Notes under the pieces: model-generated
Database searches by the model: none
Told to the model about the DNA's origin: nothing
Seen by the model: the letters and a program-made list of their open reading frames with translations, nothing else
Shown here: positions 23,601 to 37,600 of the stretch, in pieces
Numbering within the stretch: position 1 is the first letter of the stretch
How the letters are laid out: the number at the start of each line of letters is the position of its first letter
Source: Orthonyx spaldingii
Taxonomy: Eukaryota; Chordata; Aves; Passeriformes; Orthonychidae
NCBI GenBank assembly: GCA_013397795.1
Contig: VZTJ01004015.1
Span: 4,094,183-4,158,182 of the forward strand
DNA: 64,000 nucleotides
Reading direction: 5' to 3'
Program-made: the position numbers and the translations under genes

Positions 23601-26600
23601 TTATTCAGTGCTGACAACCAAATTTATTTATTTCTATTTAATCTCATTTAATCTAATGATTTAAAATTAATTCCCAGACTAAACTCTAAATGTATTATTG
23701 ACATCAGAACCAAACCAGGTTTAATGTTACCTTTTTCCCTGGGCCAGATTTAAAAGTGAAACTTTCATGCATCTGTCTTCTGCTGAGAACAATACAGCAA
23801 AATGCAATTATGAAGATGCATTCTGTGGCCAAATTTAGGGCTCAACTGTACAGCTACCTGCATGAAAAAAAAAAAATAATCAAGCTACAACTACCATATG
23901 TAAATATTTAATCTAGATTACTCCTGTCATTTATTCTGCCAATGGTTTTTTCCCAGAATACACCTATACATTTTCAGTGGTTACTTAATGTAAGCCCCAT
24001 GCTACACATATACATAAACTCCAATTATTTGCATGGTTTTGTGAAAATATCTTTAGGCTTCACATTTGGGCATTTCCCACTTTGCTTCTCTTCCCAAAAC
24101 ATCACAACCAAACATCACAACCATCTTTTGGTAGCTTCTGTTGGACATGGACTTGCTGGCCACTGCCCAAGCAGCTTGTAAGCAATTCTCTGAAGTTCAT
24201 TTTAGCAGAGCACCTACAGTTATTAAATTTTGTATTTTTCAATCTGCATATTCCTGCTTTAGTCTACTGCTACAGCATCTGCATTGTAACAAAAGAGACA
24301 CTTCTCCTTAAGGTGTTCCTTGAAGACAGGGGATCTCCTCACAACTGGAATGTATGGGCTTAACCCTATCCTTTCCTACAACTTCCATAGTGTTCAATGA
24401 ATTGCTCCCTGCACTGGTGATGCTGTGGCAGCACATTCATTCCTGTGCTGTGTATGAGATCCAGAGATGCCAGCTCCACTCCCAGCAGCAGTAGAGCTGT
24501 ACTAACACACTGCTGTTTGTGAGCTAATTATGTTTGCATTTCAGAAGACTAATTAGTTTGGGCAGAGCCCTATGCTAAGTTCAATATCTCTGCACAGTCA
24601 CGCACTCCATGGATATTTCTTTCCTTCCTCCACCTTCCCACACACATTTGTCTAAGTTAAGACACCACATACTGATGGGTTTACCTGTGGCCAAAATTTC
24701 CATATGGTAGAGAATTTTGCTCCAAGATACACTACTACTCTAGAAATAAACAGAAGTAACAAAAATTATAAAAATCTCACTGTTTGCAAAAAGTTCAAAT
24801 GAGGATTTCTGTTCAGAATCAGTAAGAGTTAACTTTCAAGCTTGGCCTAACTAAGAAAGCATTAAAACTAAGAGTTATGGCAGAAGCTATATAAAACTAG
24901 TATGTAATCTCCCAGAAGTATTAATTTAATGACACTAATGATGCTGTACATTATCCCATCTGCCACAAAAGGTGATAATCTGTGATGAAAACTCACTCAG
25001 GTTTGTTACAGAATATAAATGTAATGACTATTCTAGTTGAAATTGTTCAAAATCTTAGCATTAATGAGAATGAAGTAAAATGCCAGTGAACACAGAAAAA
25101 AAAAATGTATACATTGAACAGCAATGGAAGTATTTATGCCCCCCATGCATATATCCTTAGGTATCAATTCTGAATGCACTTACCTTGCCAGATCAGTTAT
25201 TAAATATAAGGTAATGCATAATCTATATATTTTTCAGAGTTTGAAGTCTGATTTCATAAGTGTCTAGAATTTTCACATAGGATTTTTTTGGCCTGGCTTA
25301 CCTTTTTACCTTTCTTTCAACCAATAAAGCTTGTTCTAAGAAAACAGGGAATTTAACCAAAGAAATGAGAGACCGAAAGTCAAAATCAGCTATTTTCATA
25401 ATTGTTGCAAAAATCATTGAGTCAGCAAGTAAAACCAAAAACTTAGGATCAATTTTTGCTTGAAAGTTGCCCACAAAGTCACATGCAAAGAGACTGAGTT
25501 TTGGGACTATCTGCAGTAAAGTTCTATTCAATCTAAGTGCAACCAAGCACTGTTCTACCAGCTCCTCTTCTCAAGGGTACAACAGGGAAACTCAAATAGG
25601 TGAGTTTAAGAAAACAGTAAGCAATTTCTTAAATTACTTTTGGGTTGAAATTAAACAAAAACAAGGAGAATTCAGAATACAGATTTTCAGCTTTTTTAGA
25701 CTAAGGGTCAACATCAATTTCTCTCACACACAGCGTAAGCTGTTGACATATAACAAAAAGTAATTTTGGCTGCTGCCAAATGTTGCCTTTACATAGCTGT
25801 ACTACTGAGATTTCACTAAATCTCCATCATCATTTTAAATGCTGCTCTGTAACATTTTATTGCACTTAAATAGGAAGTAAATAGTCCAATATAGCAAAGA
25901 GCGATTTTTTAAAAATTATCTTGAATATTCTACAAATTAAGTCAAATGAAAAATATTGATCTGAATTTAAACACATTTGATAGCAGTTCACATTGGAGAG
26001 AACTGCAAAGATCATCACTGTGGTTAAATGGTTCCATCTTTTTGCTTCTAAACTGTAGGGTTTTATCCTCCTATTAATTTTATTTAGTGCATCATGAATG
26101 ATTCATGGTTATTTCTAGTTCATCAGTAATTATTATTATTGTTGTTCCTTCTGATATTTGCATTTAATAGACAGAATAAATTTCTTGGTATTTACCCCAA
26201 GAAGGTTGCAATTGACGAACTAATGTGATCTATTTGTTTTAATGCAACCTCTGCACTCTGAAAATGAAAGACTATTTTTGGAAGTGAAATTCAAAACAAA
26301 AATCATCACTTTTTAATTAAACAGCCATAACACCTAAATTAGTAAAGTTTTATCCATCCCACTGAAGTAATTTCTATTGCTGAAAGTTTCATCACTACAT
26401 GCTTGCAACAACGTTAAAAATTTGTTAAAGAAATGTCATTGCAAACAAGAGTTGTTGATCAGAAGCAGTTAGCTAAGCATTGGTACCAGTGTTCCCTGAG
26501 AGCTAAAGTGGACTTCTATTGATGTTGCATCATCTGCAAGGAAAAGAATTTCCTTCTCAATGGATGGAGTTTCCTCCTACAAGTCCAATCCAATTAATTA

Positions 26601-27335
26601 AATATACTGAAACTAAAAGAAAGAAAGATTCCCCTCAACTACACTTTTTAAATCTCTTTACAGCCTTATAAATCTGCTACTTATGAAATACTAAACAGTG
26701 CAGTGTTTAGGAAAATGTTATTTTATTTACAAATAATACTACCTTTGATAAAGTCATTTTTAGATTCAAAACATTTTTTCCTTCCTGCATTGAAAGGAGA
26801 TTCTCTTGCAAAGCAAAATGCCTAACACAAATTTAATCCAATTAGAACATGACAATGAACTGTTGCATAAGAATTGGGGATGCAGAATTTCATTACTATC
26901 TATAACTTGAACAAATGTATGCTCATCTCTAGAACTACTTAAATATAGGGAGACAGTGCATATATGGTTAGCAAAATGCTGTGCTTAATTTAACATAAAG
27001 ACTGATTTGCAATTGAAAGAACTTTTATAATTACTAATCAGACTGAATTAGACTCTTCTGGAAAGCGATTAAAGGAAAAAAATACAAGGCAAGGTTAAAA
27101 ACAAGTCAGAATGCCCTAGCCTGTGTCAATCCACCTAGGTGCAGTTGAAAATCTCAGCATATTGGGAACTTGCCTTAAGTTTTCAGAGGTGACTAAATGC
27201 ACGAGCAGAAGCCATGTGTGCCTCAGCACATCTGAGCTCCACAAGTGTTGGGAACAGAACCACATGGTTTATGTTTCACATTTGGTGTTGGTTATTCAAA
27301 TAACGTGCATTACACCTGCATCAGTTCGCAATAAG
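14610..27335. other. Intergenic region between convergent SELENOF and SH3GLB1
   Basis: About 12.7 kb of mostly AT-rich DNA. A moderately GC-richer block at about 15.1-16.2 kb is open in several frames on both strands, which reflects low stop density and not a gene. A 21-base oligo(A) tract lies at 18731-18751. Some of the SH3GLB1-proximal part (23-27.3 kb) may be 3' UTR of long SH3GLB1 transcripts. AATAAA-type hexamers read on the minus strand occur, for example, at 25856-25861. No exon, tRNA or intact transposon was recognised. Confidence 0.6.
18731..18751. repeat. Oligo(A) tract, 21 bases
   Basis: An uninterrupted run of 21 A followed by G/A-rich sequence. It could be the tail of an old retroposed copy on the plus strand, but no recognisable source precedes it. 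Confidence 0.85.
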
Positions 27336-27341
27336 TTTATT
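27336..27341 (-). promoter_or_regulatory. SH3GLB1: Candidate proximal poly(A) signal of SH3GLB1
   Basis: AATAAA on the minus strand, about 345 bases beyond the SH3GLB1 stop codon. Usage is unproven. The mammalian gene has a long 3' UTR, so more distal signals such as 25856-25861 are also candidates. Confidence 0.4.
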
Positions 27342-27685
27342 TTATGTGAAGAAAAGCTTTGCCATTAATGAAAAATTTCAGTAGAAAACAGTACCTCCTG
27401 CTTTCAATCTAGATTACTCAAAAGTAGAAGCTTGTATTAGTGAAAACTTCAGTAGAAACAAATCTGTAGGAAACGTTCTTGGCACATGAAGTAAAAGCTT
27501 TAAACACATTAAGTTTCAATAGAGTATTGACCGTGCAACCATGCTGGCAGAAAAGCCAGTTTTTAATGGCTGGTATTTGTCCCTCAAGACAATAACATGG
27601 AAGACACATAAACCTGCTTACATAACGTTAATTGTATATAAATACGGTGTTGCCATAATTGACAGTCTCTAGTCAGGCCAACCAT
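27342..27685 (-). other. SH3GLB1: SH3GLB1 3' UTR (proximal part)
   Basis: Sequence directly after the SH3GLB1 stop codon, down to the first AATAAA hexamer. It is assigned to the 3' UTR by position only. Confidence 0.55.
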
Positions 27686-27793
27686 TTAGTTTAGCAGTTC
27701 TAAATAAGTAATAGGCACTTTGCCTTTCTGATTCCCCCTTTCACCCATCAGCCAGTCTGAATCCATGCCAGGGATACTGTACACTGTTATCAC
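27686..27793 (-). CDS. SH3GLB1: SH3GLB1 exon 9: C-terminal half of SH3 domain
   Basis: Terminal coding exon: 35 codons plus TAA. It reads VITVYSIPGMDSDWLMGERG, then NQKGKVPITYLELLN and the stop. This is the second half of the SH3 domain of endophilin B1 (Bif-1). It contains the conserved DWL tryptophan, the GKVP-type PxxP-binding turn and the C-terminal YLELLN. The protein binds UVRAG/Beclin-1 and BAX. It acts in autophagosome and mitochondrial membrane remodelling. The acceptor is TTTTTTAG and the phase is 0 with exon 8. In human the corresponding segment, as I recall it, reads VFSVV where this reads VYSIP; the rest is nearly identical. Confidence 0.97.
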   Translation of the reverse strand: MITVYSIPGMDSDWLMGERGNQKGKVPITYLELLN

Positions 27794-28782
27794 CTAAAAA
27801 AAGAGAAACACATTATTATAAACTTTGTTTGCAGGGAAGAGAGTTACAGTCTATCTTCACGCAATTTCCAATGTCTTAGAATTGAGATTAACCAGGTTAA
27901 ACAGAGCATTTAACATGAGCATCCATGGAACATAATCTAATGCTCACAAAAATTATTTCACTGGTCCATGGAAATAAATAGACACAGTAGTGTATTTTAA
28001 AGAATCTTTTTTCTGTTGTAATTCTATTCATTACTGTTTCTTTTCTATTATGTTTTATCTTTAAATCTTATGTATCCACCCTCAGCCTTAACAGGCAATC
28101 CAAAACACTTCTTTCGAGTGCATGATAGAAAGACAGATGGTGTTGATGTGCTACATCTTCACAGAAAATCTGAGCCCACAGCTTCTAAGTCACTGTCTAG
28201 ATCAGAAAAAAGTTAAATAGAAATATTGAAGTAATGCACACTTAAAACCCCCAAAATTGTGATTTTTTTTTTTTAGAATTTCTTCTTCAGCATTTAGCCA
28301 CAGTCATATTACCAGGTGGAACTCTGTTCCAGCACTGCTTCATCATCTATCTCCATCTGCTTTGTATAGACTCTCTGACTTACAACTGCAACTGAAGTGG
28401 AACATGAATAAACACAGCACAACCTTCACCATCAAAGCAAAAAGTAGTTGTATTTTCACATTCTTCCCAAATTGCAATATTCAACATTTGAAAGACTAAT
28501 CATATTGGTAATAGTGCTAAAGGTGTGGTGAAAAGTAAACAGCAGAACTGCATCTTGACTGTTTAGCAAATGTTCTTGCAAGCTAAGATGGTGTAACAAA
28601 TGTTGACTCTCACTACAGAATATTAAGATATATAGGTACAGAACAGTGCTCCAAGGGTATTATTGAAATTTAATTTTAAAAAATCAACTACACAGACTTT
28701 TTGATATAGAACATCTTAACTGGCTACTCACAAACATTCCCATTTTACTTTCAAATTATCAAGGTGCATAGAACACTCTTAC
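27794..28782 (-). other. SH3GLB1: SH3GLB1 intron 8
   Basis: A 989-bp GT-AG intron between the two halves of the SH3 domain, AT-rich, with nothing else recognised. Confidence 0.85.
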
Positions 28783-29014
28783 CTCATCTGCAAGTAGTGA
28801 TAATTCACTGCTGTTTGCAGCATCATAGTCATAGAGGACTCTGGCTTTCCTGCTGCCACTTGATGACTTCAGTTCACTGAGGCCTGAAGTAACAATTGAA
28901 TTGCTTACTGAAGGCAATGAAGCAGAGGCTGAGGCCAAGACTGAGGGAGTAGAAAAACTCTGCACAGGAGCTGTGGAAGACTGATTGTTGTTAGAGAGGA
29001 AAGTAGATGGAAAG
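28783..29014 (-). CDS. SH3GLB1: SH3GLB1 exon 8: linker and start of SH3 domain
   Basis: A 232-bp exon. It begins with one base that completes a Ser codon and continues FPSTFLSNNNQSSTAPVQSF. A Ser/Ala/Val-rich linker follows, then SGSRKARVLYDYDAANSSEL and SLLADE. The ALYDYDA-type motif marks the start of the SH3 domain. The low-complexity linker between BAR and SH3 differs from mammals, while both flanks are almost invariant, as expected for the disordered region. Acceptor is TTTTCTCACAG; donor is GAG/GTAAGA. Reading through the donor gives the spurious tail RVFYAP. Confidence 0.97.
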
Positions 29015-32000
29015 CTGTGAGAAAAAAGAAGAGAAGACTTCTGAGTGAATCTGTGTTACACAGGGCATTATACATGCTCCCATGCCTAAACTAGCATTCT
29101 TATTTTTATCAGCAATAAACACCAGTAGATAGCAGTAACAGAATAGCACTGAGAGTTGTATAACATAAATAAAAATACTTGTTCCTGCTGAGTAGCATAA
29201 ATCAAATCAATACAATTTAAAAGAAATACTGCCACCTTAAAAAACCCTGGATATTTGCCTCTTAAAAAAAGGCAAAACCAAGAAAGCACTCTTGGTCAAA
29301 CTTAATTCAGACTGTATTTTGATAAACATTTCTTTTGACAGCTCTGCCAAGAAAAGTAGCCTCCACCTCCTCCTGCTCATTCCTCAATTACGTGGTTACA
29401 CAAAAGATTGCGCTGACAAATCAGATCAGGGAAATATAATACAACTTAAAAACACAGCGTCTCTCTGAAAACAAGAAAAACCACACAACTATTTTTGTAA
29501 TCTAAATCAGTTCATTGATTCAGCTAACTTCATGCTGTAAAACAAAAATATTTTTACACTAAAAATGAACTTGTATCAACTTAAGCTCCTCATTTCTAGG
29601 TCAGGCTCCTACTTGCTCAGTGCCAGCTGTAGTGCTCACCAGACCCTCCCATGAAGTCAATTAAACTCATCGACCTGACTGAAAAAGAGGGAAAAAAGTG
29701 TATAATCTCCTACTTAGTTAATGAGCTCAGTCACAAAAAACTGTTATGAGTGACAGAGCAGATACAAGGGAAACCACAGAACAACATGACTGAAAAATGG
29801 AAGGAGCAGAAACGAGAGCAAAGCAGCAAGGGATTTTGGGGCAGTGCAGTAGGAAGAATGGAACAGCAATGATGAGCTTTGAGAATGTCTCATGTCACTC
29901 TGCCCTACATCCTGGGATGCAGTTCCATGGCAGACTAAACTTACTTATTTAGCAGCTGATGGAGTAATTTCTTGTCCCTTTGTACTGTGTTGTAACACTG
30001 CTCTGGATTCTACCTTAAGAGTAGGTCAATGAAGGTTTTAGAAAGTGGCAGAGCTGATGCAGTAAAAAGGGCCAGCAACTAGAAGTTAGACTGAGTCATG
30101 ATGACATGGAACTGTAGCTGCATTTCCTTCCATTCTTTTGACCAGTGAATTCCCACACATAACTTCCCTCACCAGTCCTTCTACATAGATGCTTTTTCAT
30201 TAACATCTGGGATATGGACATATTACCTCCCCCCTCCTTTTGTTTGCCTACTCTTTTGACATAAGGAAGATCAATCCATACCATGCATAACAGCCCACCA
30301 GGAAACAGTCTCATTTCATCCCTTCCCATCTCTGCTCCCAGTTAGATTCTTCTGGAAGGCGCAGTTCAGTGGTAACTTTACCCATGTAAATCCAGATCAG
30401 TACATTCCCATAACCATATCTGCAACATTACCGGTGCTCATATGATCATAAGAGGAGCTGTTTTAGGGAGATGATGCAGGTAAAAACTAAACCAATCAAT
30501 GCAGCAACTAATTTTTGGCTCTTGTGACAAGAAATAGTGGAATTAATGCAGCTCAAATCTCACAGCTGCAGCAGTCCTGCACACAAGGTTACAGGTTCAC
30601 ACTATACTTAAGCTGGTAAATGCACAGTGCCACCAAACAGGGTGGACCCACTCCTGTACCCCCTTTTTTGCACAAACGTTCATTCTCTGTCATTTGAGTC
30701 AGATCTAGCAATCTGCTGCTTCTGATTCAATAATCTGATCTAGCCAAAAATCAGCAAGATTGCTATCTTTCTATGAGAACTTTTAAAACATGTTCACCTT
30801 GCAGTCACACAATTGTATCTGACTGAAACAAAAGAGCAGCAGTGTAATAGGAAGGACAGCACTAGCCACTTGACAGTCAGACTGAAATGCATGTAAAAAT
30901 TGGGAAGACTTTCAGGAGACTGTTCTGAATTTAGTTAGCAGCTTACTACTGTGCAAGGGAGGAAGTCCCACTTCCACCTCTGGCTTACCTTGATCACTTG
31001 ATCATAAAGAGCTGGTTCAACTCACCAAGAAGAGACTCCAACTCCACCAAACTTTTTTTTCCACTTGCTAGATTAGTTTTTCAAACTAGTTCACCATGTT
31101 CCCTGAACAAATCAAACAGGCAGAATAAAGGGAGCCAAAACCAGACCCCACATTTCTGCAGGTATAACTCAGCTGTGCCTCATGATGTATTTATTACTTG
31201 ATTAGCTGGCATTCAACCAGAGGGATTTAATTTTAAATGACAATCAGCTGTTTCTCTATATTGCTAAATGACTGTTGAATATACTGCTAAACCTGTTCTC
31301 AGTTAACACAGTAATTACTTGTAAGTCATTCTGCTCTGTTCAAAGGGTCACTAGTTTGTACAGTCAGTGGAACAGAAAGCCAAAACTCTGCAACCATTCT
31401 GTCAATCAGTGGGGCATTAAGTCTCACTCTTTTTGCAAAGCCATATGTAAGGCATTTTACTGGAAGGCTTCAGCTATACAGAAGTTGTCTGGTTTGGGGT
31501 TTTTTGGGGGTTTTTTTAATGCTTGAGTAACAGGAGTTTCACAGCTTGTAGAGTAGGATACTAGTAATGGATAATCTGAAAAAACAATTATGCCAAAGCT
31601 TACATTGTCGATCAGGGAAGCTGAGTAACTTCAGAGCAAAAACAGTTATCAAGAAGAAAAAAAAGCAGCCAGAGTAACAGAATATTTGAAATAGATTCGT
31701 TTAGTTCATTCTGAGGAACTGAAAATAAGAAAAAAGGGAGATTTGATTTGAAGAATCTATCCAGCCCCACAGGAGGGGAAGGCAGAACAGAGATAAGCAG
31801 GTGGTGTTGCCCTGAAGAGAAACATCCATAAAAATACGTCTATTTATATAAAGAGAACTGAGTACAAGATTTCCCCCCACCCTCCTTACAGCTGCCTCTG
31901 GAGAGTACATCAGGAAGATCAGTGCTCAGCTTTGGAACCTGAATAGTCTCAATTTGAACCAGGAAGGAGTTTATGCCCTAGATTCTGACCCAGGTAAAAC

Positions 32001-34010
32001 ATAACATGCATCTCCTCTGAGAACCAGGTTTCTGTTTCAAGTAACAAACTAATCTCACTTAGAGGCTGAATGCCTCTGGTCCATCAACAACCTCAAAACG
32101 AAACTAAGTCCTCCACAGTTCTTGGCTTTCCTATGAGAATATTGCACAATGTGTGAAAAGATGTGTAACTCAGCACTATGTGTTAACCAACACAGCACTG
32201 GCAGACACAACCAAAATCCAGCTGAGCTGCGTAAGTTGTTTATTTGGTCTCTATCTGCCCACACAACACAGGGAGCACAGAACACAAACCCTACTGGATC
32301 TGCTTACTTAATGCAAGTGCTACACACTACATCCCTGTAAATGGAGACACTCTTCCAAAGCAAGGAGCATGACTTGAGACCCTGTCCCAGCGCTCTCTGT
32401 TATACTTCAGTGGGATTTCCTTGCACAAGGAAGGAAAGACACACCCAAGATTTAATACTGTAACTATTTTAATCCACATAGGCAGAGAAACTTCATTTCA
32501 CTTGTTAGTAGCATTTAGAATTTTGCCAAGTTTCCATGCTTTTGGTCTTCTAGCAGTCACAGTAATTTTATTAAAAATACTAATCAGATCATAGCCACAT
32601 AAAGATACATCCTTGTGTTTTCCTAAAGGCACTATTTCCTTTAAATACACTTTTTTTATACCTGGTAGTGGTTTACACAAATTTTAAACACAGACAGCTG
32701 TTCTGGGACAAGCTAAACACCTTAAGGCAGATTTTAAAGAGGAACATGTTCTTCTTTAGAATAAGGATATCATGCTCAAGGCTTTCTGTTTGGTAACTAC
32801 ACTAGGATAAGAGTACACATTTTTAAAATACCCTCTCAAAATAGTTGTGTAAATGTATTTCACTTAATTTCTAATTTAAGAGTTGCTTTTCCTTAATACC
32901 ATAAATGCTTGGTCTTCAAGCTTTCAATTCTGCGACTTGTATTTATGTGCTACCACATTTTATAGTTGAATATTTGGAATGTATTAGATTGGAATGTAAC
33001 TTTAAAAATGTGGCACTTCTTTTAGTTGAAAGTTTTAAATACTTTACAGTTTAGTAGTTTAAGGTCTTTTTCAAGACTAAAAAAAGTCTTTAAACTTCAC
33101 ATTTAAACAAACTGAGGAAATCAAATGCCACAGGAAGTTGCAACTCAGGAAAAGGATAGGACTCAAGAACTTTTTTGTTTTTACTTCCTTGTCGTGGAAA
33201 ACATAAACAGAGATACCTCAGAGACAGTTACCTAGAACAGACACTACAGTAAACTTCTAAGTACAGACAAGCCTTCAATGCATACACTCACATAAATAAC
33301 ATGATCTGTATAACTCTAAGAAAGGCTGATTTGTGAAGAATTAGAATAGGGAAACTTTATGAAGTGTAAGTATATAGATCTCTCTACATCCCCACCAATC
33401 AAACAAAAAGGATTAAGAGCACAAACTAACATCAGTTTCTTCTCTTACTTTAAAAATGCTAAACCTGTGAAACAGTAAAACAAGACAAACATGTTCATTC
33501 CACTGTGTGTGCTCTAGATAATAGATAGTATGAAGTAGGTTTCTCCCTGTACAGTACCTATGGTGGCAACTCAGTTTTAAGAGTGGAGAACAGGGTTTCA
33601 TTGAAAAATCAGATAATGACCTGCAGCAAATTAAGAGGTAAGAGGACTTTACAGGAAGTATAAAAACTTTTCCCACATTGCACAGTTGTTTAGTAACATG
33701 AAGCATAAGACAACTGAATGATTACAAATAAATCTATAGAAATTCCTTTTAGTTACATTAAATGAGGTTACCAAGGGCTCACCTTCCTCAATTACACAAT
33801 ATATAAAATCTCAGTAGGCATTAGTGCTGTGTAGGCTTAGGGAAGTAGTTGCACTGGGTAATTATATACTAATTACCTGAGAACAGATATATTTCCTTTC
33901 AGTTCAGCATGCCTGTATTCACCACTGTTATAACACGCTAAGTTTTCCTACTATTCATAAGCACTTATTAAAAACTGAGCTTTTTCCTGAAGTTTATGAA
34001 GTATTACTAC
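29015..34010 (-). other. SH3GLB1: SH3GLB1 intron 7
   Basis: A 5.0-kb GT-AG intron. It is AT-rich with no recognised exon, RNA gene or clear repeat. A T/G-rich run on the plus strand lies at about 31490-31518. Short open frames here lack splice and domain support. Confidence 0.8.
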
Positions 34011-34111
34011 CTTCCCAGTTGTTTCTGGAGATCCAACATATATTGGTAACATTGTGCATAATAAGTCATCTGAGCTTCCACAAAGTCATTCAGACAGCGG
34101 AGATGATGTGC
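34011..34111 (-). CDS. SH3GLB1: SH3GLB1 exon 7: end of BAR domain
   Basis: A 101-bp exon reading AHHLRCLNDFVEAQMTYYAQ, then CYQYMLDLQKQLG, plus two bases of the next Ser codon. It is the last long helix of the BAR domain, which dimerises and curves membranes. Acceptor is GTGTTACAG; donor is GGGAAG/GTAGTA. The match to mammalian endophilin B1 is essentially complete. Confidence 0.97.
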
Positions 34112-34582
34112 CTGTAACACAGCAAAGAGTTCATGTGTTTATAGTCTATAAGGGCACCATGCTGCAGTAGAAAGAGCAGGCACCTAGTCAGGTGCTAATG
34201 TCAATACTGGCACTTAGGGATAAACACCAGATAGGCATAGTGCCTGGATTTACCAGGTAAACAGAATAAAATGTCACAAAAATTAACACATTTGAGCAAA
34301 CATTTTTGTGGTTTCAACACTCAATGGATCTGAGGAATGGGAAGCTGGGTATAAAGAAAGAAAATGAAAGCTCCTGCATTCTGAAGGTTAACGGGAAAGT
34401 AAAGTTAAATTCAGTGGATACTAAATTAGAATTAAAAAAAACATAAAAAAGCCTTGTGGTTTGATGCTTTAATGCACTGAAGTGAAACCTCATAGACCAG
34501 AGTTCCCATGTCATTTACTGTAGCTATTTTCAGAAGGTGCCCTGATATTGACTCTCCCCGTCAACACCTTTTGGGTACTCAC
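34112..34582 (-). other. SH3GLB1: SH3GLB1 intron 6
   Basis: A 471-bp GT-AG intron. The mammalian gene makes neuron- and muscle-specific isoforms by adding small exons in this part of the transcript. I did not find a convincing microexon here, but a 20-60-base exon would be hard to see by eye. Confidence 0.8.
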
Positions 34583-34672
34583 ATGTGTGCTGCTGATTCC
34601 TTCCAGCAGCAGTCTGGTAATCTCTGCTTGACGGTCAAACTCACTCTGAGTAATTCGCACTTCCTGTTCAGA
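34583..34672 (-). CDS. SH3GLB1: SH3GLB1 exon 6: BAR domain helix
   Basis: A 90-bp exon reading SEQEVRITQSEFDRQAEITR, then LLLEGISSTH. It is phase 0 at both ends, bounded by CTTTTAG and CAT/GTGAGT. It encodes part of the BAR-domain helical bundle and joins AEARAA from exon 5 to AHHLRC from exon 7. Confidence 0.97.
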
Positions 34673-37600
34673 CTAAAAGTGAGAATGCACATCAGGTACT
34701 GGTACAGTGCTCTGTGCTACACCTGCCACTGCAACAGTCCCACGTGATGCAGAACTGCTCATACAAATGCATTAATCACAAGCTTAGGTGTTTGAAACGT
34801 GTTTTTTTCTTTGCAGATCTTTACTAGGCAAGAACAGTAACTGCATTCTGGGTTCAGAAATGTTGAGGCCCTGCGTATACAGCAAGAAGCTTTATTACCA
34901 GACACCTATCACATATGCAAAAGAAAGGCATTTCTTTGCCAGCAGTATGACCCCCACCTCTCCCAACAAACTGAGTGTTCACGGGCATAACCATGTCTGC
35001 ACATGAGGGGTTCTGTCAGCACACCAGTGGCAGCCAAGAATAATGTAATTTTTTACTATACAGCAACTTAACAGGTCTCTGATGAAATAATTCAGGGTAA
35101 ATCTCACATTATTTTTGCCAGGTAACTGCACAGCAATCAGCTGTACATAACTCTTTGATGTTGAGTTTTATCACGATGTCTCATAATTTGATGTCTTATA
35201 CTGGCCACCAAACAACAACAACTACAACTACTTCTGAAGCTTGTAATCGAGGACTCTTTGAAAATAAATAAATCTGAACTACACAAAATGTTCTAACACT
35301 TGGTGTTACAATTAGAGTAAAATCTCTATTAAAATTATGTAGTACAGGTTTCATATTTCAATAATTCAAATTTATTCCCTGTTACATATAGTTCTCAACA
35401 ATTTTTAAGTAAGTTAACAGTGTTACAGTAGTTTTAAATTACTTAAATCTAGCACAGCCAAAATCACAGTACTTTTAGGGAGGGAAAAAAAAAGGACACT
35501 AAACACACATATACAAAGTATGTGCTCTAATACCTAAGATTCATTGTTCCAAGACAGAATGTCCTCACCCTGCAGTCTGGATTACCTTGCTCAATGCTTA
35601 TATTCATTTAATGCCTTGCTTCTAAAAACAAATCCAAGGGCAAAAATCTACATTAAGTCCAAGTTGCAGCAGTTACTATTCTTAACAACAGAGGAAATAT
35701 ATTTTCAGGAAAATTAATGAGGTGATACCAGTAAAATACTGGTTTCAAAAGCATTTCATGTGCTTGCAAATATTCTGTTCTTGCATTCAGCTAATGTTAA
35801 TCAGTATGAAAAGTCACACAGAATCTCAGAAAAGAGCACAGAAGAATGATACAGTTACCTAAGAAATGTTTTTCTATCTGAAGTCACTGCAGCTGGAAGG
35901 GCTTACACTGTACAGTGAGGAAGCAGCTAGAGAGAACTATGTGCTTCTTACTTAAAACTGAGATAGCAGTGTTTGTATCAAGTTCCAAATTAATTAGGTT
36001 TTCAAAGTTTGTTGAGGAAAGAATCTTTGCTTGGAATTTTCTGATAAAATCTGAATTACTATCAGTGAAATCCATCTGTCAGTCTTTGAGAGAAATGTAA
36101 GAACAAACAGATGAAAAAAGCTAATCTGATAGCCAAGAGGGGAAGAGAAGCAACATCTTAATTTTCTTTAAAAACCATCAAAACATTAATTAAATAATTT
36201 ATCTGGAGAGAAATAGTTTCATCCCTTGCTTTTCTGAAGTCAGCAGAAACATATTAGCAAATGTCTCCCTGTCAGGTAAAGTAAATACGTAAGAATAGGA
36301 ACTTACAAGAATGGGAAATATCCATCAGAATAATTATATTTGTTTCAACAACATTCTAGCAAATCAACCACTTTCTGTAAGAAGAGGAAAAGCAAGTAAC
36401 ATGGTAACACACACTAACTTAGCCAGTACAGAGTGACTTAAAATATATTTACAAAAGTCCGATGTACTGGTTTTGTAGAAATTTTCATGAACTGAATTAT
36501 GTGATGATGTGTTTAATCAGTTCTGCCCACCTTCATTTTCAGTACTGCTAAGTGCACAGTAGCAGGACAGCATATCTATTCTACACCTTAGGGTAAAGGT
36601 GAAAACCAGCTGACTGTCAGTCTGGGAAGTTCATAGCCTGATCACCTTTGCTTCTTAACAGAGTGAAGAGCTCAAAAACACAAAAATAAACTTTCCAACT
36701 GCAGCTATATTGTGTTTTTAGGACCACTAAAAGGCCTCACTAGGTATGTCTCATGAAGACCCCTCAAAATAGTACTTGCTCTGCAACTTCAGAATATGAG
36801 CCCAGGTTTTGAATTTGAGTTATGTAATTATATGTAAATAATCTCCCCAGATTTCACACAGGACCTCTCAGAAACACTGTGCAATCCTGCAGCGAAGGGA
36901 CAATACACATAAAAGCATATGATTTAAAATCACTTCCCTAATGTTGTTTTACTAGACATGCTTTTAGCAAAATGCTGGTAGTGGATATATTGGTGTGCCT
37001 AGTATTTAATATTCCTTCTGAAATGCAGAGTTAGAGGAAGCTAAAGTGAAGAAAGTTTATCATTGCCAACATGCACATCTTCTATTTTAACTCAAAAAAC
37101 CTCCTCTAATTGATCCAGAGATGACTGGATGGTCTGAAATCTTTGCTGGGAAGCTTCTTATATTTAAATTGAAAATATTTATGAATGTCCTCCTCCAACT
37201 CTCAAACACGGCAGGACAGATTGCCTTCAGAAATGTGGATGTACTGCTCTGTTGGCAGTACATAACGTTGTAGTTTCTTCTCAACAGTCTCTGCTGTTTA
37301 TATACTAAATAAAAAAGGGAACCTTCAATGACATAATTTGTTACAAGAGCTAAAGTTTTTAGTCTTCTTTATGTTATAGTTAAGCATTTGGTAGTATTTT
37401 TTCTTTCCAAGACACAATCTGTTAAATTTCATTATCCTTAAAATTGCTTGTCCTTGTCTCTGAAAAGTAAATAGCTTCAAGATTAGTTTTCATTATAGCA
37501 GTATTCTTTCCCTGCCATTTTTTTCCCAAAATAGGACCAAGTATGCCAGCAGACACATCTGCTGCTTCCAGATGTTACTTTACTTAACTAATAAAATAAT